A DNA stretch of 64,000 nt from an uncultured Alphaproteobacteria bacterium (GCA_934271465.1 CAKQRQ010000001.1:124001-188000), one strand, 5' to 3'; shown: positions 49,627 through 59,117, numbered from the stretch's first letter. The notes: generated by a model from the sequence alone, not told the origin. Numbers and translations: made by a program.

Positions 49627-52600
49627 ATGAAAAAGTATTTCACTTTTTTCGCAGCCGCCATCATGATGGTTGTTGCGTTGGCCGCTGCCTCATGCTCAAA
49701 GTATGAGGAGAACCTTGAGGCCAAAGAGCAGGAGAAGCCTGTCGAGCCGACACCAACTCCAGACGCCAAACTTCTCGACGTTATCGTCCTGTCAGAAAAC
49801 CACATTGCTTTCGATAAGGAAGCCGTGATGGGAGCTGACAGTGTCGCAAAAATCTCTTGCGACAACTCCGTTGTCTTAAGAGAGATTTACAACGACAACA
49901 GCAAGCGTGACATAACTTTGCCGTTTGCAGTTGAGAATTTCTTCTCAATCAAAGCGCCAAAGGCTCTTGTATTTGAGTCGCTTGACGCGAAAATCGGAAA
50001 GGCTTACGCCTTCTCCGGTGATGTTTGCGACGTTGAGGGCTTTATCTTCAGCGCTTCCTTTGTGTCCAATCAGGTCCTTGGACCTGTCATGCACAAAGAG
50101 CAGGATTTCGCAAACCAGCTTCACGCTTGTCCGATCAAGCCGCAGACTCTGACTATCACAGCCCTCAATACGGTTGTGATCAGGTTCTGGGACAATGAGC
50201 AGACAGACTTTGCCGAGCTTAAGCTGACTGTTCCGATGAGCGAGAAAGATACGCCGGTAACTTTCGTCAAGCTTCTCTTCCAGCAGGAGCACCTCAACTT
50301 TATTCGTGAGGCTGTTCGTTCTGGAAATCAGGTTGTTGTCTCTTGCACCGACAATCTGATTATCGGAAAATTGTTCTCCGATGGAAGCTTGAGAGACACA
50401 AAGTCTCTGGAAATCGGCATTGACAACATCTTCAACATGACCGTTCCTACAACGGTTAACGTGAAGAGCGTCAGCGAAATCATCAATAAGACTTATGATT
50501 TCGACGGCGCAACTTGCAATGTTGAGGGTGGAATCTTCCGCTTCGTTTGGCAGTCAGCCAAGGTTAATGGTGAGGTTGTTTACGAGGGTAAGGATTACAG
50601 TGATCAAATTCACAAGTGTCCTGTCGCTCCAAAGACCCTGACCGTGACCTCAGCGAACAGCGTTGTTGTTAAGTTCTGGGATCAGAACAAAAACGACTAT
50701 GCTCAGCTGACATTGACTGTCAACTTTAAGGAGGACGAGACCCCTGCGACTTTCGTCAAGCTTCTCTTCCAGCAGGAGCACCTCAACTTCACACGTGAGG
50801 CTGTTCGTAATGGAAATCAGGTTGTTGTCTCTTGCATAAACAGCTTGATTATCGGAAAACTCTTTTCCGACGGAAGCTTGAGAGACACAAAGTCTCTGGA
50901 AATCGGCATTGACAACATCTTCAACATGACCGTTCCTACAACGGTTAACGTGAAGAGCGTCAGCGAAATCATCAATAAGACTTATGATTTCGACGGCGCA
51001 ACTTGCAATGTTGAGGGTGGAATCTTCCGCTTCGTTTGGCAGTCAGCCAAGGTTAATGGTGAGGTTGTTTACGAGGGTAAGGATTACAGTGATCAAATTC
51101 ACAAGTGTCCTGTCGCTCCAAAGACCCTGACCGTGACCTCAGCGAACAGCGTTGTTGTTAAGTTCTGGGATCAGAACAAAAACGACTATGCTCAGCTGAC
51201 ATTGACTGTCAACTTTAAGGAGGACGAGACCCCTGCGACTTTCGTCAAGCTTCTCTTCCAGCAGGAGCACCTCAACTTTACCCGTGAGGCTGTTCGTTCT
51301 GGAAATCAGGTTGTTGTCTCTTGCACCGACAATCTGATTATCGGAAAGCTCTTTTCCGACGGAAGCTTGAGGGAGACTAAGTCCATGGAACTCGGCATTG
51401 ACAATATCTTCAATATGACCGTTCCAACAACGGTTAACGTGAAGAGCGTCAGCGAAATCATCAATAAGACTTATGATTTCGACGGCAGCGTTTGCAGTGT
51501 TGAGGGAAGCGTCTTCCGCTTCGTTTGGCAGTCAGCCAAGGTTAACGGTGAGGTTATTTACGAGGGTAAGGATTACAGTGATCAAATTCACAAGTGTCCT
51601 GTCGCTCCAAAGACCCTGACCGTGACCTCAGCGAATAGCGTAGTTGTTAAGTTCTGGGATCAGAACAGAAACGACTATGCAGAGCTGAAGCTCTCTGTCA
51701 ATTTTAAGGAAGATGAGACGCCGATTGAGGGACCAACCTTTGTCACAACGGAAGTTTCCTCTAAGCATGTTGCATACGTTTTGCAGGCGACATTGTCTGG
51801 TTATACGTCTACGGTTTGGTGCAAAAATTTTGCCCAAATACGTGACCTTTACAGCGATGGCTCCTACAGGAATGAAGAAACTTTTGACTACCTCGTTAAG
51901 AGCCTCTTTACTTTCAATGCTCCGGTAATGGAAGTTGAGGACACTAACACTGTTGTAGGCAGAAGCTACCCGTTCCAGAACGGTTATGCAACTGTTGGAG
52001 GCAAGCTTGTCCGCATGACATGGGAGAGTTCTACTGTGGTTGACAATATCATGCATAATGGTAAGGACTATTCTAGCAAAGTCCTTGCTTGTCAGCCGGT
52101 TGCCAGAACTCTGACTGTCCTGTCGGCCAAAAGAGGGGTTATCCGTTTCTATAAGGAAGACCCTTCTGACTATGCCGAACTCTGTGTGTCTCTCTCAATC
52201 AGGCAAAAAGAAAAGCCTGTTACCTTTGAGAAGACGGTTTGGGGATACAGGCACGTTGCTTGGACGAGCGCAACTTTGTCAGGCAGCAGCATTGAGACGA
52301 AAGGCAACAACCTTTCCGACTTCTATGAGCTGTGGTCTGATAACAGTCATCGTTACGCCGAGACAATAGCATACAATTGTGTAAACAGGTTCTCTCACAA
52401 TATTCCAGCAATGGAATTGGAGAATACTAACACAGTTGTAGGTAAGAGTTTCAACTTCAGAAATGGAGTTGTTACCGTTGCCGGCTACAATGTGTCTGTC
52501 AGGAGACTTTCCGCAGAGGTTGAGGGAAGCGTTGTGTATAGAGGCAAAGATTACACCAAGGAAATTACTCCTTGTGTTCTCGAGGCTCGCACAATCACTT

Positions 52601-54084
52601 TCGTATCAACCAGCACTGCCGTTATCCGCTTCTATGGCGAAGACAGCAGCGACTATGTGGAAGTCACTGTTCCAGTGTCCATCAAGGAAGAGGAGACACC
52701 TGTCACCTTTGAGAAGACGGTTTGGGGATATAGGCATGTTGCTTGGATGAGCGCAACTTTGTCAGGCAGCAGCATTGAGGCGAGAGGTAACAACCTTTCA
52801 GACTTCTATGAGCTGTGGTCTGATAACAGTCATCGCTACGCCGAGACAATAGCATACACCTGTGTCAATAGGTTCTCTCACAATATTCCAGCAATGGAAT
52901 TGGAGAACACTAACACAGTTGTAGGCAAGAGTTTCAACTTCAGCAATGGAGCTGTGACTGTTGCCGGCTATAACGTGAGTGTCAGGAGACTTTCCGCAGA
53001 GGTTGAGGGAAGTGTTGTGTATAGAGGCAAAGATTACACAAAGGAGATTACTCCTTGTGTTCTCGAGGCTCGCACAATCACGTTCACTTCAACCAGCACT
53101 GCCGTTATCCGCTTCTATGGCGAAGACAGCAGCGACTATGTGGAAGTTACCATCCCTGTGTCCATCAAAGAGACAAAGAAACTTGTAGAGATTTCAAGGC
53201 AGTTTGTTCACAAGGCATTCAGACCGAATGCTGTTGTAAACGGCCAAAATATCGCAGCAGTTTGTGATAACGCCGCATACTTCATCATGAAGTATAATGA
53301 CGGAACACAGGACGCTCCGGTAGAGGTCGCTTACACCGTAACCAACAATTTCAGGGTATCATCTCTGGAATTTAAGGTTGTGGGCAAATCCGAGATTGTG
53401 GGCAAGACCTACAATTTCAATAACGGAACCACCGTTATTGCCGGAAAGACCGTTAATGTGACATTTGTTAACCGCGAGGTTTCAAATATCATGTTCAATG
53501 GTTCAAACTACAAGTCCGAGGCTCCAGTTTGCGTTGCAACCGTTCGATCAATCACGATCAACGACGGCAGCGCACGCATCGTCTTTGACGGAGAGGGCGA
53601 GACTGTTACCGCAGTTGTTCCTTGCACCATTACGGAAACAGATTCCATAAAGGGCAAGATTATCTGCGGGTATGCGACAGACTCCTATGTTGCCGGTTCA
53701 CAGGGTGTAAGCGTTCGCGAGGGCACATACATCCATATTCTTGCTCTGTATAATGGCGTTTACACCATTTACAGCAAGAAGGTTGGAGCTGACAATTGGG
53801 GTTTGGAGACGGTTGTTTCTTCTGCTGATACAGCCAAAAGGCCTTTCGCGTTTATTAACAACGCGTTGAACAAGGTCGGCTATATATCAGTGGCGGAGGA
53901 GTATGAGAGCGGAAGCTATCTGATTAATTATTCAGATTTCAATGGAACTCTGTATAAGGCTATCGGAAAGACTTCTGTTACCATCTCGGGACAGCCGAAC
54001 AGAAATCCGGTAAGAGGGACATGGTCCAACGGTTCTATTACTGTTGACGGCCAGACGTTCTTCATCTCCGGAACTCAGAATTAA
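49627..54084 (+). CDS. giant repeat lipoprotein, Bacteroidales-like
   Basis: 1485 aa. Lipoprotein signal MKKYFTFFAAAIMMVVALAA with lipidated Cys in ASCSK, then a Lys/Glu/Pro linker (AKEQEKPVEPTPTPD) and eight beta-rich repeats of about 160 aa: roughly 48-209, 210-372, 373-535, 536-698, 700-863, 864-1024, 1025-1185, 1186-1345. Repeats 2-4 are almost identical, as are 6-7. Each ends in a segment like TLTVTSANSVVVKFWDQNKNDYAQLTLTV; many carry conserved Cys (SCTDN, CPVAPKT). A different C-terminal domain fills 1345-1485. Codon choice (many C/G-ending codons), start region and signal differ from the neighbours, so acquisition from a Bacteroidales donor is likely. Probably a surface or adhesion-type protein; no enzymatic motif seen. 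Confidence 0.85.
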   Translation: MKKYFTFFAAAIMMVVALAAASCSKYEENLEAKEQEKPVEPTPTPDAKLLDVIVLSENHIAFDKEAVMGADSVAKISCDNSVVLREIYNDNSKRDITLPFAVENFFSIKAPKALVFESLDAKIGKAYAFSGDVCDVEGFIFSASFVSNQVLGPVMHKEQDFANQLHACPIKPQTLTITALNTVVIRFWDNEQTDFAELKLTVPMSEKDTPVTFVKLLFQQEHLNFIREAVRSGNQVVVSCTDNLIIGKLFSDGSLRDTKSLEIGIDNIFNMTVPTTVNVKSVSEIINKTYDFDGATCNVEGGIFRFVWQSAKVNGEVVYEGKDYSDQIHKCPVAPKTLTVTSANSVVVKFWDQNKNDYAQLTLTVNFKEDETPATFVKLLFQQEHLNFTREAVRNGNQVVVSCINSLIIGKLFSDGSLRDTKSLEIGIDNIFNMTVPTTVNVKSVSEIINKTYDFDGATCNVEGGIFRFVWQSAKVNGEVVYEGKDYSDQIHKCPVAPKTLTVTSANSVVVKFWDQNKNDYAQLTLTVNFKEDETPATFVKLLFQQEHLNFTREAVRSGNQVVVSCTDNLIIGKLFSDGSLRETKSMELGIDNIFNMTVPTTVNVKSVSEIINKTYDFDGSVCSVEGSVFRFVWQSAKVNGEVIYEGKDYSDQIHKCPVAPKTLTVTSANSVVVKFWDQNRNDYAELKLSVNFKEDETPIEGPTFVTTEVSSKHVAYVLQATLSGYTSTVWCKNFAQIRDLYSDGSYRNEETFDYLVKSLFTFNAPVMEVEDTNTVVGRSYPFQNGYATVGGKLVRMTWESSTVVDNIMHNGKDYSSKVLACQPVARTLTVLSAKRGVIRFYKEDPSDYAELCVSLSIRQKEKPVTFEKTVWGYRHVAWTSATLSGSSIETKGNNLSDFYELWSDNSHRYAETIAYNCVNRFSHNIPAMELENTNTVVGKSFNFRNGVVTVAGYNVSVRRLSAEVEGSVVYRGKDYTKEITPCVLEARTITFVSTSTAVIRFYGEDSSDYVEVTVPVSIKEEETPVTFEKTVWGYRHVAWMSATLSGSSIEARGNNLSDFYELWSDNSHRYAETIAYTCVNRFSHNIPAMELENTNTVVGKSFNFSNGAVTVAGYNVSVRRLSAEVEGSVVYRGKDYTKEITPCVLEARTITFTSTSTAVIRFYGEDSSDYVEVTIPVSIKETKKLVEISRQFVHKAFRPNAVVNGQNIAAVCDNAAYFIMKYNDGTQDAPVEVAYTVTNNFRVSSLEFKVVGKSEIVGKTYNFNNGTTVIAGKTVNVTFVNREVSNIMFNGSNYKSEAPVCVATVRSITINDGSARIVFDGEGETVTAVVPCTITETDSIKGKIICGYATDSYVAGSQGVSVREGTYIHILALYNGVYTIYSKKVGADNWGLETVVSSADTAKRPFAFINNALNKVGYISVAEEYESGSYLINYSDFNGTLYKAIGKTSVTISGQPNRNPVRGTWSNGSITVDGQTFFISGTQN
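50254..51720 (+). repeat. three 489-bp in-frame tandem repeats
   Basis: Repeats 2-4 of the lipoprotein. Shared anchor TTTCGTCAAG ends at 50271, 50760 and 51249, giving a period of exactly 489 bp (163 codons). Repeats 2 and 3 are nearly identical over long stretches; repeat 4 has more differences. Confidence 0.95.
52219..53182 (+). repeat. two 483-bp in-frame tandem repeats
   Basis: Repeats 6 and 7 of the lipoprotein; anchor CCTTTGAG ends at 52230 and 52713, a period of 483 bp (161 codons), with only scattered differences. Confidence 0.93.
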
Positions 54085-54171
54085 AAAAAAAAGAAAAGAA
54101 AAAAAAATAATAATTTGCTCCGACGGGTCGCACCGATCCCTCGGAAGCCTTAAATTTAAATAACTCTTTTG

Positions 54172-54207
54172 CGGAGAACGGATACCTTTTTGGGTATCGG
54201 TTCTCCG
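54172..54207 (+). terminator. terminator after the repeat lipoprotein
   Basis: CGGAGAACGGATACC / GGTATCGGTTCTCCG stem with one mismatch, 6-nt loop, then a T-run. The 54085-54171 stretch before it is a purine-rich A/G tract and a TCCGA..TCGGA repeat. Confidence 0.9.
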
Positions 54208-54309
54208 TTTTTTGTTTTAAATCTTATCAACTTGAGACAAAGCTTGCTATCCCTTTCAAAAAGTTCTATAAAAAATTCTTAGATTAACTTGAGAGATTAA
54301 AGAAAACGC

Positions 54310-55332
54310 ATGCGCACTTTATCAAAATCATTATTGGATTGGTATGCCGAATCCGGCCGTGATTTACCATGGCGGGTTAAGGGCGGAGCTCATCCGAATC
54401 CTTATGTTGTTTTGGTTTCAGAATTGATGCTTCAACAAACAACCGTCAAAACCGTTATTCCCTATTTTGAACGATTTATGAAACGTTTTCCGACGATTGC
54501 CTCGTTGGCCGCGGCCACTCAAGAAGAAGTTTATACCTATTGGCAGGGGCTTGGCTATTATACCCGCGCACGTTCTCTGCACAATACGGCAAAAATTATT
54601 ATGTCGGATTTTGGCGGCATTTTTCCTCATACCCGTGCTGACGTGCTCAAGCTGAAAGGAATTGGTCCTTATACGGTTGCCAGTTTTTTGGCTCTGGCTT
54701 TTAATGCACCTGAAACAGTTGTTGACGGTAATGTCATGAGAATCATCTGCCGGTTGTATCATCTGACTGCGCCGCTGGATGATATCAGAGCCGAGATTTC
54801 CGCTAAAGCCGAAAGTTTGACGGATAAAAAACACCCCGCGGATTATGCTTCGGCGATTATGGATCTGGGGGCGACTGTTTGCACTCCCAAAAATCCGCGC
54901 TGTTTAGAATGTCCATGGAATAAGTCTTGCCAATCTAAAGGCTTGCCCGATTTGGAGCAAATTCCAGCCCGCCACCGTTTGCCCAAAAAAGAAAAAAGTG
55001 GTTTTGTTTTTATTATTACAAATTCTAAAGGAGAATTTTTTATTCGCCGCCGAACCGAAAAAGGACTTTTGTCCGGTCTTTATGAATTTCCGTGGTCGGA
55101 AGATAAACTTTTTACTGGAGCCAAAGACAGCGGATTAACAGTTTCTCATGTTTTTACACATTTTAAATTAACCTTGCATATTTGTTTTTTGAAAATGCAG
55201 AAAACTCCCACGCCTGATGGATGTTTTATCCGCCCTGAAAAACTTGGGGATTACCCTGTTTCAACCTTGATGAAAAAAGTATTTGCGACAGCTCAAAACC
55301 ATTTAGAGCTCTTTGAGAATCCCAAACAATGA
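54310..55332 (+). CDS. mutY: A/G-specific adenine DNA glycosylase
   Basis: 340 aa. HhH-GPD core (SELMLQQTTVKTVIPYFERF, LKGIGPYTVASFLALAFNAPETVVDGNVMRIICRL with catalytic Asp), Fe-S loop C-x6-C-x2-C-x5-C (CTPKNPRCLECPWNKSC), and a C-terminal NUDIX-like 8-oxoG-sensing domain. Removes A opposite 8-oxoguanine. The 3' end overlaps the convergent XRE regulator gene by 30 bases. Confidence 0.97.
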   Translation: MRTLSKSLLDWYAESGRDLPWRVKGGAHPNPYVVLVSELMLQQTTVKTVIPYFERFMKRFPTIASLAAATQEEVYTYWQGLGYYTRARSLHNTAKIIMSDFGGIFPHTRADVLKLKGIGPYTVASFLALAFNAPETVVDGNVMRIICRLYHLTAPLDDIRAEISAKAESLTDKKHPADYASAIMDLGATVCTPKNPRCLECPWNKSCQSKGLPDLEQIPARHRLPKKEKSGFVFIITNSKGEFFIRRRTEKGLLSGLYEFPWSEDKLFTGAKDSGLTVSHVFTHFKLTLHICFLKMQKTPTPDGCFIRPEKLGDYPVSTLMKKVFATAQNHLELFENPKQ

Positions 55333-55671
55333 GGCTTGAAGTTTCGGATCCTTAATATTATGAAGTTTTTGAATAACTCTTAAATCTTCATTTTCAAGAA
55401 AAGGCTTTTCTTCTGTCAGGCCGTTAATAAAAAATCCGGCACCAATATTCAACAATGTGGCAATCTCCCACAATCTGGAAACGGTCATATTGCATTTAGC
55501 GCTTTCATAATTTTGCATTTGTTTGCGGGTAATTCCGAGACTGTCAGCCATTTTTTCGAGAGTCATATTTTTACTGAGGCGGGCGATTTTTATTCTTTCG
55601 GCAACATATCTTATTGCATCCGGCGCCGAGGTTACATTCATATCCGGTAAAGATAGCGTCTTTTTCCTCAT
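55303..55671 (-). CDS. XRE-family transcriptional regulator
   Basis: 122 aa. HTH at about 20-75 (ERIKIARLSKNMTLEKMADSLGITRKQMQNYESAKCNMTVSRLWEIATLLNI), then a short C-terminal helical tail (DLRVIQKLHNIKDPKLQASLFGILKEL). Typical of alphaproteobacterial single-HTH regulators. Converges on mutY with overlapping ends. Confidence 0.9.
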   Translation of the reverse strand: MRKKTLSLPDMNVTSAPDAIRYVAERIKIARLSKNMTLEKMADSLGITRKQMQNYESAKCNMTVSRLWEIATLLNIGAGFFINGLTEEKPFLENEDLRVIQKLHNIKDPKLQASLFGILKEL

Positions 55672-55890
55672 TTCTCAAAAATCCCCTTTGTGTTGATATT
55701 TTTGATTATTTATAACATAAAAAGTTATATTTGCAACTAAAAAAATAATTATTTTTCTCATTATCGTTTTATGGGAATTATTATTTCCTAAATTAGAAGA
55801 CTGCAACCTAAAAAGAATAACAAAAATAATCCTTGCAAAGTTTTGTTTCTTTGGATAATCTTGGTTTAACAAACCAATTAAATATATATT

Positions 55891-56067
55891 ATGAAGATAA
55901 AACACATTCTCTCGTCGCTCTGCTTCATCTTAGGGCTCAAGAGCCTTTCAGAGCAACTCGACTGTCCTTCCACACCGCTGGATTCTCCAAGGCCTCCTCA
56001 GAAAACATTTTTTCCGAACAGTCCTGACGTCAAAAATCCTGCGACAAGCAATCGTAAAATCATTTAA
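55891..56067 (+). CDS. possible 58-aa exported peptide
   Basis: Short frame MKIKHILSSLCFILGLKSLS followed by a Pro/Ser-rich segment (DCPSTPLDSPRPPQKTFF). It has a hydrophobic N-terminus but no Shine-Dalgarno. It lies 10 bases before the ACP-like gene, in DNA whose base use differs from that of the surroundings. Could be noise. Confidence 0.35.
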   Translation: MKIKHILSSLCFILGLKSLSEQLDCPSTPLDSPRPPQKTFFPNSPDVKNPATSNRKII

Positions 56068-56077
56068 AACTTTTGCG

Positions 56078-56293
56078 ATGGAACTGACAAAAAAGATTAT
56101 TGACATTGTTCAAGAACATGTGGCCTGCATGGGAAAACGCGTGACCGCCACGACCCTTCTGAAGGATCTCTACTTTGCGGCTTCGGACTATGTCGAACTC
56201 TATCAGGAGCTTCAGGAAAACGATATTTTCGTTTCCTATGACAAGCTAACCGACTGCAAAAGCGTGTCTGATGTTATCAGCCTCGTTGTCTAA
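56078..56293 (+). CDS. acyl-carrier-protein-fold protein lacking the carrier Ser
   Basis: 71 aa. Aligns end to end with ACPs: KKIIDIVQEHV helix, TTLLKDLYFAASDYVELYQELQENDI in place of xLLxDLGADSLExVEIxxxIExxxxI, and SVSDVISLV as helix IV. At the position of the phosphopantetheine Ser in D-S-L it has A-A-S, so the serine is absent or shifted by one. No Shine-Dalgarno; terminator directly after. Confidence 0.65.
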   Translation: MELTKKIIDIVQEHVACMGKRVTATTLLKDLYFAASDYVELYQELQENDIFVSYDKLTDCKSVSDVISLVV

Positions 56294-56301
56294 GAAAGAT
56301 A

Positions 56302-56330
56302 AAAGCATTCCATTGAGAAAGGAATGCTTT
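56302..56330 (+). terminator. terminator after the ACP-like gene
   Basis: AAAGCATTCC / GGAATGCTTT stem with 9-nt loop and T-run; also convergent with the YbjN gene. Confidence 0.88.
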
Positions 56331-56356
56331 TTCTTTTATTTATGAGAAAGTTAGTT

Positions 56357-56854
56357 TCAGGCCTGTCCAACCGTTTCCATCAGCAGCGGATACAACGCCT
56401 GTTTGGGATCCATTCCTTTGGTCAGCACGACCTTAAATACCGGATACATCCGCTCGCATTCTTTAACGGCAATATCTATCATTTGAGCAATTTTGTGCTC
56501 AAAAAATTCTTCTTCATAATTCAAAAAGACCGAATGTTTGAAAACGGGCATCTTTTGCTCTGTCCAATAAGAAAAATGCCCCACCCACAAATTTTCATTA
56601 ACCAAAGCCAACAGCTCAAAAACTTTGCTTCTGTCTTCCAGAGCATTATCAATATTCATCAGACAAGACATATGCAAACATTTCATAGAGGCTTCCCATG
56701 CAAAGAACAGCAGCATATTGTCCCATTTTCCCTGCACTTCAACAACCACTTCATTTTGATTGCGGCGCTCAAGCTCAAACGACTTGGACGCAAAAATATT
56801 CTCCACCATGTCTATGGGGTTTACATCTGGGGCTAAATTCTGAGCCGGAAGCAT
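56357..56854 (-). CDS. YbjN-domain protein
   Basis: 165 aa. Conserved alphaproteobacterial YbjN layout, similar to type III secretion chaperone folds: NPIDMVENIFASKSFELERRNQNEVVVEVQGKWDNMLLFFAWE, CLMNIDNALEDRSKVFELLALVNENLWVGHFSYWTEQKMPVFKHSVFL, MIDIAVKECERMYPVF. Cytoplasmic; function unknown beyond a suspected regulatory or chaperone role. Confidence 0.88.
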   Translation of the reverse strand: MLPAQNLAPDVNPIDMVENIFASKSFELERRNQNEVVVEVQGKWDNMLLFFAWEASMKCLHMSCLMNIDNALEDRSKVFELLALVNENLWVGHFSYWTEQKMPVFKHSVFLNYEEEFFEHKIAQMIDIAVKECERMYPVFKVVLTKGMDPKQALYPLLMETVGQA

Positions 56855-57109
56855 TTTTGGTTCTCCAAAAAACAGTTGTCACTTTTGATATATTTCAAAG
56901 CTTGCCTTGCGCAATTAATAAATGCAACCGCCGAGTCGTTTTTTTCCACTAATTTTCCCTCTGTGGATAAAAAGCTGGCACTTCTTTTATTGCAAATCAA
57001 TAAGTTACGTAAAAAAATTTTTTTTCATATTTTTAGGTGTGGATATATTTGTGCAAATTAATTATTCTTTAATCGATTTAAAAATTTTTTATATGCAAAG
57101 GATTTTATT

Positions 57110-57907
57110 ATGATTGGTCTGGCCTATCCCGAGATTTCGCCCATTGCTCTGAGTTTGGGCCCTTTGGTTGTTCGTTGGTATTCTCTGGCCTATTTATTTG
57201 GCATTTTGGGCGCTTGGTTTTTGTTTTTACGCAACAATGCCAAAAACAACCTTGGATATTCCAAACAAAATATTGAAGATCTTGTTTTTTATATCACGTT
57301 AGGCATTATCATCGGCGGACGTTTAGGATATGCCGTTTTTTACGGCGGCACGGAAATGTGGCTTAAACCATGGCGGCTTTTTGAGCTCTGGAAAGGAGGC
57401 ATGTCTTTTCACGGCGGAATCGCCGGTGTTTGTGCGGCAGCCTTTATTTTTGCCAAACGGTTTAAATTTCCTTTCCTTGCCATTACGGACATTGTTGCCC
57501 TTTATGCGCCTATCGGCATTTTTTTGGGACGGTTAGCCAATTTTGTTAATGATGAACTTTGGGGACGCGTTACAGATGTTGCTTGGGCTGTTCGTTTTCC
57601 GGCTGGCGGATATCTGCCGCGGCATCCGTCTCAACTCTATGAGGCTTTTTTTGAGGGGCTCGTTCTGTTTATTGTTTTGAATCTGCTTTGGAAACTTCCA
57701 AAAATCAGAAAAGCCAATGGCTTTCTTTCCGGTTTGTTTGTGTTGTGTTACGGTGTTTTCAGAATATCTATGGAACAATTTCGGCAACCAGATGCGCAGC
57801 TTGGCTTTTTCTTCGGCTCGGTTACCATGGGACAAATGCTTTCCGCGCCGCTTATTCTGATTGGCGGTTTTGTTCTGGCTCTTGCACTCAAAAAAATTAA
57901 AAACTAG
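57110..57907 (+). CDS. lgt: prolipoprotein diacylglyceryl transferase
   Basis: 265 aa, about seven membrane helices. Signatures IIGGRLGYAVFYGG, GGMSFHGGIAG, GRLANFVNDELWGRVTD and RHPSQLYEAFFEG. Adds diacylglyceryl to the Cys of prolipoproteins, such as the several lipoproteins in this window. AAAGGA precedes the ATG. Ends with a 4-base overlap of the convergent GGDEF-like gene. Confidence 0.97.
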   Translation: MIGLAYPEISPIALSLGPLVVRWYSLAYLFGILGAWFLFLRNNAKNNLGYSKQNIEDLVFYITLGIIIGGRLGYAVFYGGTEMWLKPWRLFELWKGGMSFHGGIAGVCAAAFIFAKRFKFPFLAITDIVALYAPIGIFLGRLANFVNDELWGRVTDVAWAVRFPAGGYLPRHPSQLYEAFFEGLVLFIVLNLLWKLPKIRKANGFLSGLFVLCYGVFRISMEQFRQPDAQLGFFFGSVTMGQMLSAPLILIGGFVLALALKKIKN

Positions 57908-59067
57908 CCTTTTGATGTCACATTGTGGCTGAATTTTAATGTTGAACGCAACGCCTTATCGGCGCGGGCTAAAACTTCTTCCGCGCCGGAATCACTTCTT
58001 TTTTTTTCAGCGACACTGCAGGATATGGTTAATTTTACGGGGATTTTTTGTTTCTTTTCAAAAGCAAACGATATGCCGGCTATCGTGCGGCGCAAATCAT
58101 CAGCTTCTTTAAAACTCTCTTTTTTATCCAGCTTTTTATAAAGAATAACAAATTCATCGTCCGCATATCTGTAAACGTTTGTTTCTTCCGGCAAAAGCTC
58201 TTGTATGACACCGGCAACAAGCCCTGCTAAGACTTCTGTTTTTTTCTTTCCAACAGAAGTCAAAAATTTATCATATCCATCCAAACTGACAATACCGAGG
58301 CTGTATTTCAACGGAAAACTTTTGGATTGTTTTTGATAGGAATATTGACTATAAAAACCTGTTGTCCTGTCATAATAACGATTATAAATACTTGTATAAA
58401 CCACACTTCCGAACAATATTCCCTGAGCCAGACAAAAAAACAAACTCCGACCGGCTGCAGAAGAGGCAAAGAATATTCCCGCCGCTGTGCTCAAAACTGC
58501 GAACAAAAACCCATAATCCAGCACTTGTCCGTTTTTAACAGAGCCTCCCAATGTCACAATTCCCAAAAGAGCGAAACAGGTCATTGCGCCATAGTTTACC
58601 TCAAACACCTCCAACCGCAATCCCTGACGGCAAAACATTTCCACGCAGGCGTATTCTCCGGCAACAGCCACAAGCAGATAAAAGGTCTTTCGGCTTATCA
58701 GACGCCTTGGCGCATAAAAATAAAAAAACAATAAATTAATCGGAAGAAGAATACTTAAATTCTGATACCAAATTGTTTCTTTGAATTGTTCTCCATAAGC
58801 GCTTTTCAGATAATTAACCAATGTATATCCCACGATTAGAATCAAGCCGAAAAATAACGGACGCCCGTCATTGATGTTAATCAAAAAAATCAAAAACAAC
58901 CCGCTAATCAGATAAAATCCGCTATGAAAAATTTTTGCCGTCTCATAGCTGAACCCTTCTTTGGCCAAAAAGCTCAAAAATGCAACAGCAAAAAATGCCG
59001 CAGGAATCAACATTCCGCTGATTAGAGGTAAATATTTTTCCAATTTTTGCTGCAGCCGCACGTTCAT
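57904..59067 (-). CDS. membrane protein with degenerate GGDEF domain
   Basis: 387 aa. Eight or so membrane helices (about 15-215), then a GGDEF-like fold whose active-site loop reads RYADDEFVILYKK instead of GG(D/E)EF. The first two Gly are replaced by Ala-Asp, so cyclase activity is unlikely; DDEF may keep a ligand-binding or regulatory role. Preceded by a short spacer to queA. Confidence 0.85.
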   Translation of the reverse strand: MNVRLQQKLEKYLPLISGMLIPAAFFAVAFLSFLAKEGFSYETAKIFHSGFYLISGLFLIFLININDGRPLFFGLILIVGYTLVNYLKSAYGEQFKETIWYQNLSILLPINLLFFYFYAPRRLISRKTFYLLVAVAGEYACVEMFCRQGLRLEVFEVNYGAMTCFALLGIVTLGGSVKNGQVLDYGFLFAVLSTAAGIFFASSAAGRSLFFCLAQGILFGSVVYTSIYNRYYDRTTGFYSQYSYQKQSKSFPLKYSLGIVSLDGYDKFLTSVGKKKTEVLAGLVAGVIQELLPEETNVYRYADDEFVILYKKLDKKESFKEADDLRRTIAGISFAFEKKQKIPVKLTISCSVAEKKRSDSGAEEVLARADKALRSTLKFSHNVTSKG

Positions 59068-59117
59068 TTTGCCTTTTTAAGAATCTTCAAAATTGTCTTA
59101 AGTTTAGCGGCAAAAAG

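Noticed and set aside
50254..53182. CRISPR array
   Set aside because: The repeats are about 485 bp, in frame and coding; no short repeats with unique spacers anywhere in the window.
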